Shown one piece after another: positions 17,049 through 26,805 of a stretch of DNA of 64,000 bases. Positions within the stretch are counted from its first letter, which is position 1. Each line of letters begins with the position of its first letter. Position numbers and translations under genes: made by a program. This DNA is from Nitrososphaerota archaeon (lineage in GTDB: Archaea > Thermoproteota > Nitrososphaeria > Conexivisphaerales > DTJL01): assembly GCA_021324115.1 (NCBI GenBank), contig JAJPJS010000025.1:264343-328342 (forward strand), given 5' to 3'. Below the pieces are notes generated by a model. The model was not told the origin of the DNA. It did no database searches and saw nothing but the letters and a program-made list of their open reading frames with translations.

Positions 17049-18149
17049 ATGCCGCTCGACGATTCAAATGCCAAACTTGTAAGAGCAATCATACAAGTTG
17101 GTCCTGGTAATTTCTCGCTTCTGTCCCGTCTCACGGGAATACCGCCTGAAACGGTCAGGTATAAAATCAAGAATCAGCTGATGAAGAAAGGAATTAATGT
17201 TCATGCGATCATAGATGCAAGCAAGTTCGGCCTGCAGCGTACGATTGTGCAGCTGAAGTTTTCCGAAAAATATCATCCGATATCGAAGCCGATCTTGCAG
17301 GCACTGCACGAGTTGTCGTATCTTACCTATTATTCTGGAGAGTTGATGACTAGGCAGTATTACTCAATGTTTCAGATACCGATTCAATATAGGACGGAAT
17401 TCGTAGAATTTCTAGATGCCATGGTCAATTTTGGAATGCTAGATTCATATGCGGTACGTCCTATTGTTTGGATTAACCATATGTCCCTCAGACCTGAATA
17501 CTTCGATATCGCGCGCAGCCGATGGGATATTGACTGGCAAGGCTTGAAATTGATGGACGAAGTGCCTAAAATACAACAAACAGAATATTCAGGCATTGGA
17601 TTTGACAAGCAAGACCTTCTTATTGCCACAAAGCTGACCTCCGATGCGCTGGCTACAATCGCTGACATGTCAAGAAAGTTGGGTATCAATGTAAAGACTC
17701 TTCAGTATCATTTTTCACGTCATCTTTTGGAGAGACAAATGATCTCAAAGTATGTTGTTAGATGGATGGGCGATATCGAATCTAGCCGGAAGCATCGCAT
17801 AATATTCGGAAGAATCTATGCCCATGATATAAGCAAAACCGATATGGAATTGCTGAGAAGGGTCATATACAGCCTTCCTTTTAGCTGGAGCGAAACCATT
17901 TCGGATAACAGACAGCTGTTTGTCTCAGAAGTATGCATACCTGTTGAACATTTGGTGTATGTTCAATATTTTCTGAATAACAATCTCGGAGAATTGGCCA
18001 GCCGAATAGAACTAAGAACTATTGATAGCAGTTCATCTATGGCATTTACCACAACAACGGACTTGTATGATTCGATTTCGGAGTCCTGGAAGTATGAACT
18101 CTCAAGGAATATTGCCCGCCTAGAGAAACTGCAGGAAGTTTATCGCTGA
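17049..18149 (+). CDS. Lrp/AsnC-like regulator with two helix-turn-helix regions
   Basis: A protein of about 366 residues. An N-terminal AsnC-type winged helix (LVRAIIQVGPGNFSLLSRLTGIPPETVRYKI) is followed by a long middle domain and a second helix-turn-helix near residues 205-235 (TIADMSRKLGINVKTLQYHFSRHLL). This duplicated layout is common among large archaeal Lrp-like regulators, especially in Nitrososphaeria. The start is ATG at 17049 or the in-frame TTG at 17043. Codons here end in A or T much more often than in neighbouring genes, and the surrounding 16.95-18.8 kb is visibly AT-rich, which may reflect transfer or lower expression. Confidence 0.72.
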   Translation: MPLDDSNAKLVRAIIQVGPGNFSLLSRLTGIPPETVRYKIKNQLMKKGINVHAIIDASKFGLQRTIVQLKFSEKYHPISKPILQALHELSYLTYYSGELMTRQYYSMFQIPIQYRTEFVEFLDAMVNFGMLDSYAVRPIVWINHMSLRPEYFDIARSRWDIDWQGLKLMDEVPKIQQTEYSGIGFDKQDLLIATKLTSDALATIADMSRKLGINVKTLQYHFSRHLLERQMISKYVVRWMGDIESSRKHRIIFGRIYAHDISKTDMELLRRVIYSLPFSWSETISDNRQLFVSEVCIPVEHLVYVQYFLNNNLGELASRIELRTIDSSSSMAFTTTTDLYDSISESWKYELSRNIARLEKLQEVYR

Positions 18150-18269
18150 GGATTATCAAGATAAACCGAACTTCCGACACACACTGCGAACTACTAACGA
18201 TGGGCAGAAAACAACTTATCCATGTTAAAAATGTAGACAAAACATTGCTATTATACAGAAGACTTTTAT

Positions 18270-18383
18270 CTAACCTAGATTGACTACGCCACCAACTGCT
18301 TCAAGTATGATCGGAGTCACACCGAGCAGGGCCAAAACGGCCACTGGCGCTACTTTCTCAACCAGCAGTTCTTTCTTATCCAA
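18270..18383 (-). CDS. 37-residue hydrophobic peptide with strong ribosome binding site
   Basis: A TTG start at 18383 preceded by AGGAGGA (18391-18397) at a spacing of 7, one of the best Shine-Dalgarno sequences in the window. The peptide begins DKKELLVEK, continues as a single hydrophobic helix (VAPVAVLALLGVTPIILEAV) and ends GGVVNLG before TAG. A BRE/TATA-like AAGCTTAATT lies upstream near 18425-18434 on this strand. Charged head plus one membrane helix suggests a small membrane protein. I know no family for it. Confidence 0.6.
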   Translation of the reverse strand: MDKKELLVEKVAPVAVLALLGVTPIILEAVGGVVNLG

Positions 18384-18788
18384 TTCGAATTCCTCCTATC
18401 TTTTGGTAAAATAGTACTCCCAATTAAGCTTATCGGTTTAGCAGTAAGTGTTGTGTCATACTGATTGAAAGATGACGTTTTCCACATTTTGTTAGAATTA
18501 TATGAGTGCTATTCTTTAGTATCCAATCCACATTTAAACATATCACTGATGTCTCGACTTTGGGACCATGCCAGGTCATTGCTGCCCGAACTGATCCTAA
18601 AAACGTCTTATGGACAAAGGTCAGTGAATCTCGGGTTCACTAAACTTGAATTACGAAAGGTACGGAGAGCACGGCTCGACATTGTTCTAATTTTCTAGAA
18701 CTCCGCCGTCCTGCTTTAATGGAGCTCTAGAGTTCGGTCCATTATATACTGACCCGACTTGAGCTTTGAACAGGTGACGCGGTAAAAA
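18384..18788. other. AT-rich intergenic region with promoters only
   Basis: It holds the upstream signals of the small peptide gene (- strand) and the surface protein gene (+ strand, TATA at 18741-18750). A 77-codon TTG-started frame at 18465-18698 has no ribosome binding site, no domain and a composition unlike its neighbours, so I do not call it a gene. I see no RNA gene here. Confidence 0.5.
18741..18750 (+). promoter_or_regulatory. TATA box of the surface protein gene at 18789
   Basis: ATTATATACT lies 39-48 bp before the ATG, placing transcription near 18771 and leaving a leader of about 18 bases. Confidence 0.55.
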
Positions 18789-19928
18789 ATGAACAACAGA
18801 TACGCGATTCTTGCAACATTCGTAGGTGCCCTTGTGGCACTTTCGGTGTTTGCAACGGTCGGAGGCAGCATTGCATTAGCAGACAGCCATCCAGGTGAAG
18901 ATGACAGAGGAAACCTGGGATCAGTGTTCAACGATCACTTTAATTTCGGCCAGGTGAACGTGGGCGAAGATAGCTTTTCATCGGTATCCTCCACTCAGGT
19001 AACATCGAAGAACCTAACGTCTAGGGTTCTGTTTGGCTTCTATGCGAAAGCCGAAGATGCACCAATGTTCGCGGTGGCAATGGCGAACATCACAAGTTCA
19101 AGCGCAGGAGACGGCAGAAACACTTCCGTAACTTGGGCACTTGGAGCCATAAAGGTTCTTGGTGTATTCGAGTACAACGATTCTGCTAAGACAGGCATCT
19201 ACAACAGGACGGTAGACGGCCAGCCCCTGAGTTCGATCAACTTCGAAGACATGGATTGGAGCCTTTCCTACAAGCCAGTCACTTCCTCCTCCAACGCACA
19301 GGGATACGAGGTCAACATAACAGGCACCAAGGGTACTTTTGTCTTCACCATGTCCGCTGAGGTGTTCAACACGGGCGTCCAGATCGCGGGTCAGAAACTG
19401 GCCCCAACAGAAGCCAAGGTCAACTTCAACATAACAAACTATCCATTCGTCAGCAAGACAAGTAGACTGGGACTTCTCATCTCCTACGGGGGCCAGCAGC
19501 ACTATGGCAACATAATGACCATCATTTCTTCAGTGGCATCAGGTTCAGGTGAAGATGAGGTTCAGACGGTGAACAGACAGACCACCGCCGTGATGACGAA
19601 GGGAGCCTTCTCGTACTTCACCTGGTCTCCAACAGCAACGGTGGACGGGAAAACCATCAATGTTCAATCCGAACAGCTCAACAACGGTACCTTCTCTAGA
19701 ATAATACTCAACTATCCACAGGGAAGCAGCATCATACACGACCCAATTCTCGGAGTCGGAAGTGGATCACCAAGTCAGATACCAGGTTACAGTTCAGTCG
19801 CTTCCGCAGTTTCTGGAGTTTCACTGGACCTGTTCCTGATAGCCGGTTCTGCAGTTGTTATCGTCTTGGTGTCCGCGCTGGCACTCGCTGCGAGACGAAA
19901 GGCAATAGAACCCCGACTGTTGATGTAA
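18789..19928 (+). CDS. Secreted, C-terminally anchored surface protein, unknown
   Basis: A 379-residue protein with a signal peptide (residues 1-32, cleaving near ALA-DSHPG), an extracellular beta-rich domain with many NxS/T sites, and one C-terminal membrane helix (about 345-366) followed by RRK. No known domain is recognised. A good TATA box upstream and a T-rich terminator downstream suggest a single-gene transcript. It is probably a cell-surface protein exposed outside the membrane. Confidence 0.72.
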   Translation: MNNRYAILATFVGALVALSVFATVGGSIALADSHPGEDDRGNLGSVFNDHFNFGQVNVGEDSFSSVSSTQVTSKNLTSRVLFGFYAKAEDAPMFAVAMANITSSSAGDGRNTSVTWALGAIKVLGVFEYNDSAKTGIYNRTVDGQPLSSINFEDMDWSLSYKPVTSSSNAQGYEVNITGTKGTFVFTMSAEVFNTGVQIAGQKLAPTEAKVNFNITNYPFVSKTSRLGLLISYGGQQHYGNIMTIISSVASGSGEDEVQTVNRQTTAVMTKGAFSYFTWSPTATVDGKTINVQSEQLNNGTFSRIILNYPQGSSIIHDPILGVGSGSPSQIPGYSSVASAVSGVSLDLFLIAGSAVVIVLVSALALAARRKAIEPRLLM

Positions 19929-19936
19929 GATAACGC

Positions 19937-19952
19937 AAATTTTTTTATTTCT
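19937..19952 (+). terminator. T-rich terminator after the 18789 gene
   Basis: A run of seven Ts (AAATTTTTTTATTTC) directly behind the stop codon fits an archaeal intrinsic terminator. Confidence 0.5.
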
Positions 19953-20062
19953 GCCAGCCCACCGTAAGGTATCGTTGAGTAGAGACCCAGATAGAGGCGC
20001 ACCTTTACTGCCCCTGATCAGATGCAACAATAACCCTTCTACATACAGATGAATCTGCTTTA

Positions 20063-20836
20063 TTACTGGTAAACGATTCCAAAAAACAACACAGTTGATA
20101 TTACATAGTATATCAACTGCAGGAGGAAAGAACGCTCGAGTCTGTACCCATACTGGCTGGTGAGATAACCTGTTCCGAGTATGATCGATATCAACTGTGA
20201 AACTATGAGAGCAAAGTCCGTGCCCCGGCTCATGTTAAGGGCGATTAGCGAGCCCACAAGCAGGAATGGCAAATACACGAGGCCGGTCGCAAGGAAACCT
20301 GAGACGCTGACTACCCTTCTACCAGAGATAAAGGCGACCAGAGTTGAATATACATAATAGGAAACGAGCGCCAGTGGAAATGAAAGGGCAGAAATTACAT
20401 AGCCCTGACCGGAATATACATTCATCAGAGCCAACAAATATCCTTCCACGCCGAGAAGATAGCCACCTGCAGCCACAACAAATACAAATACGATGGCAGT
20501 AACCGGAAGAGAATTCATCATCCGTGTAAATACCCAGGCCGGAATGAGAGACGTCGTCTTTGGCTGAGCTGGGAGTGGAAGTCCCTCCTTCTGGGCCATT
20601 TCTGAATAGAACTTTATCCCATCCTTTGTCAACACATACTTCTTTGACCCATCCTGAGTGACAAGCCCAGAAAGGACATCGAGATGATAGTAAAGTGTGC
20701 CCACGGGCAATCCAGTTTCCTCCCTGAGTTCGGAAAAGGAGACGCTCTGTTTTTCCCCTAGAAGCTCGATAAGCCTCTTCCTCACGGGGTGGCCCATCAC
20801 CCTTACCTCTGGGGAGGCGTCCTTTACAGAAGGCAT
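20063..20836 (-). CDS. Membrane-bound winged-helix (ArsR-like) regulator
   Basis: A protein of about 257 residues. The N-terminal ArsR-type winged helix reads VRKRLIELLGEKQSVSFSEL then GLPVGTLYYHLDVLSGL, followed by the wing (KKYVLTKDGIKFY). Four to five transmembrane segments fill the rest. Such archaeal membrane-tethered DNA-binding proteins are common but mostly uncharacterised. I start it at ATG 20836 because the longer frame back to 20977 runs into the thiolase gene and reads as shadow sequence. A TATA-like TTATAA lies near 20865 on this strand. Confidence 0.78.
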   Translation of the reverse strand: MPSVKDASPEVRVMGHPVRKRLIELLGEKQSVSFSELREETGLPVGTLYYHLDVLSGLVTQDGSKKYVLTKDGIKFYSEMAQKEGLPLPAQPKTTSLIPAWVFTRMMNSLPVTAIVFVFVVAAGGYLLGVEGYLLALMNVYSGQGYVISALSFPLALVSYYVYSTLVAFISGRRVVSVSGFLATGLVYLPFLLVGSLIALNMSRGTDFALIVSQLISIILGTGYLTSQYGYRLERSFLLQLIYYVISTVLFFGIVYQ

Positions 20837-20928
20837 GCGGAAAAGGGGTTCAAAAGGGAGAGTTATAACCGGTTTGACAGTTAAAGTAGCGGAATCGTGG
20901 ATCCGATGTTTGATTGCATTACCAATTA

Positions 20929-22122
20929 TCAGGCTCGTTGGAGCAGTATGGCAAAACCCTGACCACCTCCAACGCAAAGTGTGGCCATTCCATACTCCTT
21001 GCTTGACGCCGCAAGTTGCCTGGAAAGGGTACCAACAAGCCTGGCACCTGAAGCGCCCAAGGGGTGCCCGATCGCTATCGCTCCCCCGTTGATGTTTACG
21101 TTCCTGTGGTCAAGCCCGAGTTCTCTCATCGCATAGAGCGCCACGACGGCGAACGCTTCATTGATCTCCCAGAGGTCCACCTTGCCTGCATCGAATCCAG
21201 CTCTCTCAAGGGCCTTCTTGCTCGCCGGTACCGGCCCCTTACCCATCACGCTGGGGTCAACCCCGGCCCACCCCATAGAGACTATTCTTGCGAGTGGCTT
21301 CAGTCCATAATCCTTCACCTTTTTTCCTGACATGATCATCACGAGCGAAGCGCCAGCATTAAGTGGAGATGAATTCCCCGCCGTAATTATTCCACCCTGC
21401 TTGAAAGCCGGAGGTAATTTCGCCAGCTGCTCCAGGCTCGTGTCCTTCCTTATGCTCAGGTCCGTGTCCACCACCGTTTCCTTACCCCCAAATTCGACCG
21501 TCATTGGAAGTATCTCGTCCCTGAACCAGCCCTTCTCCACCGCACCTGCAGCACGCCTGTGGGATTCCAGGGAGTAGGAATCCATCTCCTCCCTGCCTAT
21601 TCCTGACTCCTCTGCTAGCTTCTCAGCGGTCAGGCCCATCACGTATCCAACATTCATCTGATACTTCGCGTACTCCGGTCGAAGGAGCAACCTCATGTTT
21701 GGCGCAATATGTGGGTTGTTACTCATCGGCACATGCGTCATGTGTTCCATCCCACCAGCGAGAACCACATCCGAATTCCCTGTCATGACCTCCATCGCGC
21801 CAATCGCGGCCGCATTCATGGAAGATGCACATGCCCTGTCCAGCGCCATCGCCGGCACCTCCACAGGAAGGTTCGCCAAGAGAACAGGATGCCTCCCTCC
21901 ATACAGCCAGTTCTCATCCGCCTGCAGAGCGCAGCCGGTTATGACGTCCCCTATATCGCTGGGATTGATATGATTCCTGTCGATTATCTTCTGAATAAGC
22001 AAAGCCAGAGCCTGATCCATCCTCACGGAGTTGTATGCGTCCTTCTCAGGCTCGTTTGGTCTCGACCTCGAAAAGGGAACCCTCTGGAAGTCCACCACAT
22101 ACGCTTCTGACAAGGAGCTCAT
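20929..22122 (-). CDS. Thiolase (acetyl-CoA acyltransferase)
   Basis: A thiolase of about 397 residues with a complete active site: the nucleophile in [37 protein letters not shown] (catalytic His) and the second Cys in LCVGGGQG. It cleaves 3-ketoacyl-CoA to acetyl-CoA in beta-oxidation or condenses acetyl-CoA. The frame opens with a GTG at 22140 overlapping the end of the upstream gene (GTGA), but GAAGGTGA lies 8 bases before the ATG at 22122, which I prefer. It is co-transcribed with the FadB-like fusion, so a degradative role is most likely. Confidence 0.93.
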   Translation of the reverse strand: MSSLSEAYVVDFQRVPFSRSRPNEPEKDAYNSVRMDQALALLIQKIIDRNHINPSDIGDVITGCALQADENWLYGGRHPVLLANLPVEVPAMALDRACASSMNAAAIGAMEVMTGNSDVVLAGGMEHMTHVPMSNNPHIAPNMRLLLRPEYAKYQMNVGYVMGLTAEKLAEESGIGREEMDSYSLESHRRAAGAVEKGWFRDEILPMTVEFGGKETVVDTDLSIRKDTSLEQLAKLPPAFKQGGIITAGNSSPLNAGASLVMIMSGKKVKDYGLKPLARIVSMGWAGVDPSVMGKGPVPASKKALERAGFDAGKVDLWEINEAFAVVALYAMRELGLDHRNVNINGGAIAIGHPLGASGARLVGTLSRQLAASSKEYGMATLCVGGGQGFAILLQRA

Positions 22123-22136
22123 TTGCATACTCACCT

Positions 22137-24182
22137 TCACTTTCCCTTAAACTGGGGGTTTCTTTTCTGCATGAAGGCCGCTATTCCTTCTTTCAGGTCT
22201 TCCGTGCCGAAAAGCACACCCATGGCCAGTGCCTCCATCTCGAGACCCACATCGGATGGAACCTCGGCGGCCTTGTTCAGCAGCCTCTTTGCAAGTGTTA
22301 CAGCTACCGGGGCCACCTTGGAGGCTATCTCTGCCGCATAATCCACGGCGAAGGAATCCACGTCCCCGTTCTCAACAACGGTATGGACAAGTCCGGCGCT
22401 CAGAGCATCCTTCGCCCCTGTCCTCCCCCCTGTAAGAATTATCTGAGATGCCCGGGATGTCCCCACGAGCCTTACGAGTCGCTGCGTCCCCGACCAGCCC
22501 GGCACAAGACCCCTGGTGACCTCTGGAAATCCTATGGAGCAATCACCCGATGCCACCCTCAGGTCGCAAGACAGCGCCAGTTCCAGCCCTCCCCCCAGCA
22601 CGTGGCCCTTCATCACGGCAATTGTCAATTTCGGCATCTCGGTGATCTGTCTGAATATTCTCTGCCCGCGTCTGGAAAACTCGGCGAAGTCCTGGGTTGA
22701 TGCTACGAACTGTCCGAAGTCTGCACCTGCTGAGAAGTTCTTTCCCTCACCGGTGATCAGTACTATTCTTGTATCCGGGTCGGATGAAAGGTTGGCAACC
22801 GCAGCTTCCAGCCCCTTCAAGACATCAGCATTGAGCAGGTTCAGCGGAGGCCTGTTGAGCTTGACCACGGCCACGCCACGTCCCCTCCTTTCGACCACAA
22901 CCACTTCGGAAACCGGTTTCAGTTGTTGCTGCGCCGTAGCTGCCGTTGCGACCGTCTTTGGTCCTGCTTCCTCCTGCTTGGCGGGTATCGTGACGAGTCT
23001 TCCCTCGATGGCTTCCCTCAGCCTTCCTTCTGTAATCGACTTCGTTGGAGAGAAGACCTTGCAGTCGAACCTATTTGCAAGCTCCTCGAGTTTGGACCTG
23101 AGTTCAGAAGAGGTGAAGCTCTTCGCGACAGATACGGGACCAAAGGGACGATTCATGCCCAGCATGACTGCGGTATCTATGTCTGACGGGGTTGATACCC
23201 CCTCTTCAATGAGCTTGACGGCTTCGTTTATCTCAATAGCGAATAGGTCCATCATCGACAGGGCGGAAGTTGGTTTTGACTCCGGTATAACAGCCCGTCC
23301 GTCCCTCCACTCATAGAAACCAGCCCCACTCTTTTTTCCGACCCTTCCACCTTCAACCATCTCCTTCAGCTTCTGGAATCTGGCATAATCGGGGGATACC
23401 TCCTTTGCAAAGTACTTTAATGAATCATAGGCGATGTCTACTCCTACAAAATCAAGGAGTTCGTAGGGGCCCATCGGCAGACCCTGGGACTTTGCATACG
23501 CATCGACTTCGGCGGGCGAAGCCAACCCCTTGTCGATTATCAACGAGAACAGCAGAACATCGGCTGCGTTTATCCTGTTGACTATGAAACCAGGGCTATC
23601 CCTCAGAACCCTGACGGGCGACTTGCCAATTTTTCTGCACAGCTCGACCACGGAATCGAGAACCTCTTGGCTTGTCCTGCTTCCAGGAATCACTTCAACA
23701 AGCTTCATTGACACGGGAGGATTGAAGAAATGCATCCCCAGGAAGCGCTCCGCCCGGGCAGTAGCCGATGCCAGGTCGGATATCCTTATGTTTGATGTAT
23801 TCGAAGCAAACACGACCTCACTTCCCGTGATCCTGTCCAGCTCTTTGAATATTGATTTCTTGAGCTCCGGGTCCTCAGGTATAGCCTCCACCACCAGGTC
23901 CACTCCATCCACCGCTTTGCCGAGGTCTTCGACAAAGCTCAGCCTCGAAAGTGTCGATTCAGCATCCTTCTGTGCAAGCCTTCCTCTTGCAACAAGTCTT
24001 TCCAGGCTGGAACCAACCCTGTCCCTTGCCCTCGTCAGGGCTTCGGGGAACTTGTCTGTGAGCCTGACCTCAAGTCCTCCCATGGCGAAAACCTGCGCGA
24101 TGCCGTGACCCATGTCTCCTGCTCCAACCACAGCTATCCTGCGATACTCGATCCCCAAAATTACCGACTCCAGTTGAACCAT
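22137..24182 (-). CDS. 3-hydroxyacyl-CoA dehydrogenase / enoyl-CoA hydratase fusion
   Basis: A protein of about 681 residues performing two beta-oxidation steps. The N-terminal half is the NAD-dependent dehydrogenase: Rossmann motif VVGAGDMGHGIAQ, the catalytic GMHFFNPP and C-terminal dimer domains. A linker with AATAQQQ follows at about 400-430. The C-terminal half is a crotonase: KNFSAGADFGQF, GGGLELALSCDL and FPEVTRGLVPG, keeping both catalytic Glu positions. The order dehydrogenase-hydratase is the archaeal arrangement, reversed from bacterial FadB. I start at ATG 24182 rather than 24224; a TTAAAAATT element lies just upstream. The stop overlaps the thiolase reading frame. Confidence 0.93.
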   Translation of the reverse strand: MVQLESVILGIEYRRIAVVGAGDMGHGIAQVFAMGGLEVRLTDKFPEALTRARDRVGSSLERLVARGRLAQKDAESTLSRLSFVEDLGKAVDGVDLVVEAIPEDPELKKSIFKELDRITGSEVVFASNTSNIRISDLASATARAERFLGMHFFNPPVSMKLVEVIPGSRTSQEVLDSVVELCRKIGKSPVRVLRDSPGFIVNRINAADVLLFSLIIDKGLASPAEVDAYAKSQGLPMGPYELLDFVGVDIAYDSLKYFAKEVSPDYARFQKLKEMVEGGRVGKKSGAGFYEWRDGRAVIPESKPTSALSMMDLFAIEINEAVKLIEEGVSTPSDIDTAVMLGMNRPFGPVSVAKSFTSSELRSKLEELANRFDCKVFSPTKSITEGRLREAIEGRLVTIPAKQEEAGPKTVATAATAQQQLKPVSEVVVVERRGRGVAVVKLNRPPLNLLNADVLKGLEAAVANLSSDPDTRIVLITGEGKNFSAGADFGQFVASTQDFAEFSRRGQRIFRQITEMPKLTIAVMKGHVLGGGLELALSCDLRVASGDCSIGFPEVTRGLVPGWSGTQRLVRLVGTSRASQIILTGGRTGAKDALSAGLVHTVVENGDVDSFAVDYAAEIASKVAPVAVTLAKRLLNKAAEVPSDVGLEMEALAMGVLFGTEDLKEGIAAFMQKRNPQFKGK

Positions 24183-24267
24183 GTGGTATTCAATTTTTAA
24201 CTGTGTCGAAGAATACATAAACAAAACATCAATCCTAACACTGCCGCTCAGGCTTTACGCTGTGTAC

Positions 24268-24286
24268 AGGAGAAAAAAAGAAATTT
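24268..24286 (-). terminator. T-rich terminator after the SSS transporter
   Basis: On this strand a TTTCTTTTTTTCTCC tract follows the transporter stop and separates it from the beta-oxidation operon. Confidence 0.45.
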
Positions 24287-24293
24287 TGATTCC

Positions 24294-25814
24294 TTACTGT
24301 GAGGCTGACACCTTTGCAGGAGTCGCCGTTACTTCTTCTGGTTTGGCCTTCCGAGGTATAACTGCACTCAGAACGATTGTTATGAGCAGATTGATGCCCA
24401 GCGATATTATCGCTATGTATATCGAACCGATGGCCGTCGGGTATGCAGAAGTGACAAGCTTCCCGAAGTGGTTCGCCAGAAGTACCAGGTAAACCCCCGA
24501 GAATATTCCTCCCAGCAGACCCAGGATGAGAGCTTCCTTCTTGAACCATCTTGTGTAGAGTCCTATGAAAAGTGATGGGAAGAGCTGCAGTATGAGTATT
24601 CCTCCAAGAAGCTGAAGCTGGATCGCATACGTCGAGTTGATGACGAACACGAAGCCAAGTGCAATGAACTTGAAGGCTGCGGAGGCCCACTTTGCCAGTC
24701 TTGTTTCTCCCTGGGGGGTCATGTTTGGCCTGAACTCCTTGACTATGTTTCTTGTGAGAAGGTTTGCCTGCGCAATCGCCATGATTGCTGCGGGAACCAA
24801 CCCACCTACGAATACGCCGAGGAGGGCAACACCAGCCAGCCAGGGGGGGAGTGTATTAAGTATCAGCGCCGGAACGACGTAAAGCCCGGATCCGAATGAC
24901 TTTACCATCGCCAGTGCGCCTGGCACGGCGTACACGAGAACCCCGAACAGTGCAAGCACACCAAGGCCCACACCATAGAGCGAAAGGAAGGATGTGCTCA
25001 GTCTCAGCTTGTGCGCACTTTCTGCACTCAGGATTCCATTGACCGCATGTGGATACAGATACAGAGCGAGTGCGCTACCAAGGACCAGAGACATGTACGC
25101 GGGAAGCTGTGGGGAGGATAGTGCGAAGTATTTTGCGCTGAGGGATGGGGTGAAAACATGTCCGAAACCTCCGATCTCATAGAGGGCGGCTCCGATCACC
25201 GTGATCACGGTGAGCCAGATGAGGATGTCCTTGAAAACCGCGGTAAGCGTTGCCCCCCTGAGACCGCTTGTGAAGGTGAAGGCGGCGAGTACGATGAATG
25301 CAAGGACGAGCGCGATTTCCTCGACCAAGGTGTTGTTTGCGGTACCCACAAGCATTGAAGCAAGAACGGTCTGCATTCCCACTATCTGAAGTGCGATGTA
25401 AGGCAGCAAAGCGACTATCCCGACAATCGCCAGAAGAATCGAAAGTGTGCGGCTGTCAAACCTGTCCTTCACAAAGTCAGAGCCGGTTATGTACCCCTTC
25501 TCTCTTGATATCTTCCAGAGCTTTGGTGCAAATGCCAGCGCCACACCAAAAGTGATCGCCACGTAAGGTATGGCAAAGGCGTACAGTGCACCCGCCGCGA
25601 ATACGCCGGAGGGAACTGCCACGAATGTATAGGCTGTGTAGAGGTCTGCACCAACCAGGAAGAACGCGAGGGTCGCCCCGAGCCTTCTTCCCGCCAGCGC
25701 CCATTCGTGCAGCTGTCCCATGTCCCCCCTGCGCCATCGAGAACCATAGAATCCCAGGAAGGTGAACACCGCAAACAGTGCCAGAAAGGCGCCAACAACG
25801 GTGTAGTTGATCAA
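24294..25814 (-). CDS. Sodium:solute symporter (SSS family)
   Basis: A 506-residue transporter with about 13 membrane segments. SSS features include the unwound first core helix region ([23 protein letters not shown]), the [11 protein letters not shown] loop and [22 protein letters not shown] near residue 360. It resembles the family subgroup paired with DUF3311 proteins, whose substrates may be monocarboxylates or amino acids; the substrate is not readable here. The start is TTG at 25814 after AAGGAGG at 25824-25830, overlapping the DUF3311 stop (TTGA). The longer frame to 25919 lies inside the preceding gene and is rejected. Confidence 0.9.
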   Translation of the reverse strand: MINYTVVGAFLALFAVFTFLGFYGSRWRRGDMGQLHEWALAGRRLGATLAFFLVGADLYTAYTFVAVPSGVFAAGALYAFAIPYVAITFGVALAFAPKLWKISREKGYITGSDFVKDRFDSRTLSILLAIVGIVALLPYIALQIVGMQTVLASMLVGTANNTLVEEIALVLAFIVLAAFTFTSGLRGATLTAVFKDILIWLTVITVIGAALYEIGGFGHVFTPSLSAKYFALSSPQLPAYMSLVLGSALALYLYPHAVNGILSAESAHKLRLSTSFLSLYGVGLGVLALFGVLVYAVPGALAMVKSFGSGLYVVPALILNTLPPWLAGVALLGVFVGGLVPAAIMAIAQANLLTRNIVKEFRPNMTPQGETRLAKWASAAFKFIALGFVFVINSTYAIQLQLLGGILILQLFPSLFIGLYTRWFKKEALILGLLGGIFSGVYLVLLANHFGKLVTSAYPTAIGSIYIAIISLGINLLITIVLSAVIPRKAKPEEVTATPAKVSASQ

Positions 25815-26035
25815 CTTGTAGTACCTCCTTGAGACTCTGTCGTCTCGTTGTGTTTCTGAATGTAGGTGAAAGCCAGGTAGAATGGGACCACTATCACCAG
25901 CAGAGCTATCTGGAACCACCAGAAGAAGGGCAAACCGCCCAGAGTCGGATTGACCATGTTATAGTACGGCGCATAGAAGTTGAGAAGAGCAGGTATGAGC
26001 AGCAACAGTACGAGAACCGCATCTGTCGATTTCAT
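25811..26035 (-). CDS. DUF3311 small membrane protein, SSS partner
   Basis: A 74-residue protein with two membrane segments and the DUF3311 pattern: [14 protein letters not shown], then [14 protein letters not shown]. These small proteins are regularly encoded just before SSS-family symporters and are presumed accessory subunits. The start is ATG 26035; the extra 17 residues upstream are not family-like. A TATA box (GCTTAAATAG) lies near 26067-26076 on this strand. Confidence 0.82.
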   Translation of the reverse strand: MKSTDAVLVLLLLIPALLNFYAPYYNMVNPTLGGLPFFWWFQIALLVIVVPFYLAFTYIQKHNETTESQGGTTS

Positions 26036-26174
26036 ATCGTCGTGGAGCGATTTGACAGCCGGTCGTCTATTTAAGCATTGTTTCACTGTTACCGGTAAAA
26101 ATCGATACTTTTGGCAGCAGAATATGAAATTTCTACATGTTACGGCTTTTCAAAGGGTGCCTCAAAGCCTGGCT

Positions 26175-26771
26175 TCAGAACGACCCTCTGCGTCCATACC
26201 AGTACGCCCTCCTGTGCATGCGCCCCAGGTAGTATCCTATAACCAAACCAAAAAGGGCCCCCCCTGCATGGGCAAGCCAGTCCACCTGGGCTATCAAGAA
26301 TGAATTGAAAACAAATATCACGACGAACCAGCCCACAAGTGCGGAATTGAACCTGCCGTTGAAGGCGTAGTCATGGCTTACAGCCGCCGCTACAAGGCCG
26401 AATATGCCACCTGAGGCGCCGAAGCTGATTGTTCCCGGGCCGTTAAGCAGGCTCACCACGTTCCCGATAAAGCCCGTCGCAACAAAAGTTGCAAAGTATT
26501 CCCTGTAGGTCATCGAGTATGCAAGAAGTCCATCAATGAATATAACTGATATTGCGTTGAACAGCGCATCGGTTGCGCCCAGGTAGTCAGGGGCAACCAC
26601 GATCAGACTGGTGAACAGAGAGGGGATATTTCCCTGGTAGACGAGCTGGTTGGTCTGTAGTAGATAGAACAGAAAGGGTATGCCGTTGACTGCTATGAAG
26701 GAAGCAACGTAACCCACGCCGAGTCCCGCAATTATCAGCGCGGCAAGGTAGACGCCCTGTTTGGAAACCAT
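26175..26771 (-). CDS. Rhomboid-family intramembrane serine protease
   Basis: A 198-residue membrane protein with six segments and the rhomboid catalytic dyad: Ser in GASGGIFGLVAA and His in DWLAHAGGALFGLVIGYY. The usual HxxxN oxyanion His in TM2 is not obvious, since the equivalent segment reads LFNAISVIFI; some archaeal rhomboids vary there. It would cleave single-span membrane proteins, and several candidate substrates are encoded in this window. The start is ATG 26771. Confidence 0.84.
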   Translation of the reverse strand: MVSKQGVYLAALIIAGLGVGYVASFIAVNGIPFLFYLLQTNQLVYQGNIPSLFTSLIVVAPDYLGATDALFNAISVIFIDGLLAYSMTYREYFATFVATGFIGNVVSLLNGPGTISFGASGGIFGLVAAAVSHDYAFNGRFNSALVGWFVVIFVFNSFLIAQVDWLAHAGGALFGLVIGYYLGRMHRRAYWYGRRGSF

Positions 26772-26805
26772 GCCGAGGTACCATTTTCTGGCTCTAAAAA
26801 CTCAT

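Noticed and set aside
18465-18698. 77-codon plus-strand frame
   Set aside because: No ribosome binding site, TTG start, no domain and composition like intergenic DNA.
22035-23316. Large plus-strand frames opposite thiolase and the FadB-like fusion
   Set aside because: The minus strand encodes well-conserved enzymes with intact motifs; the plus frames have no motif or ribosome binding site.
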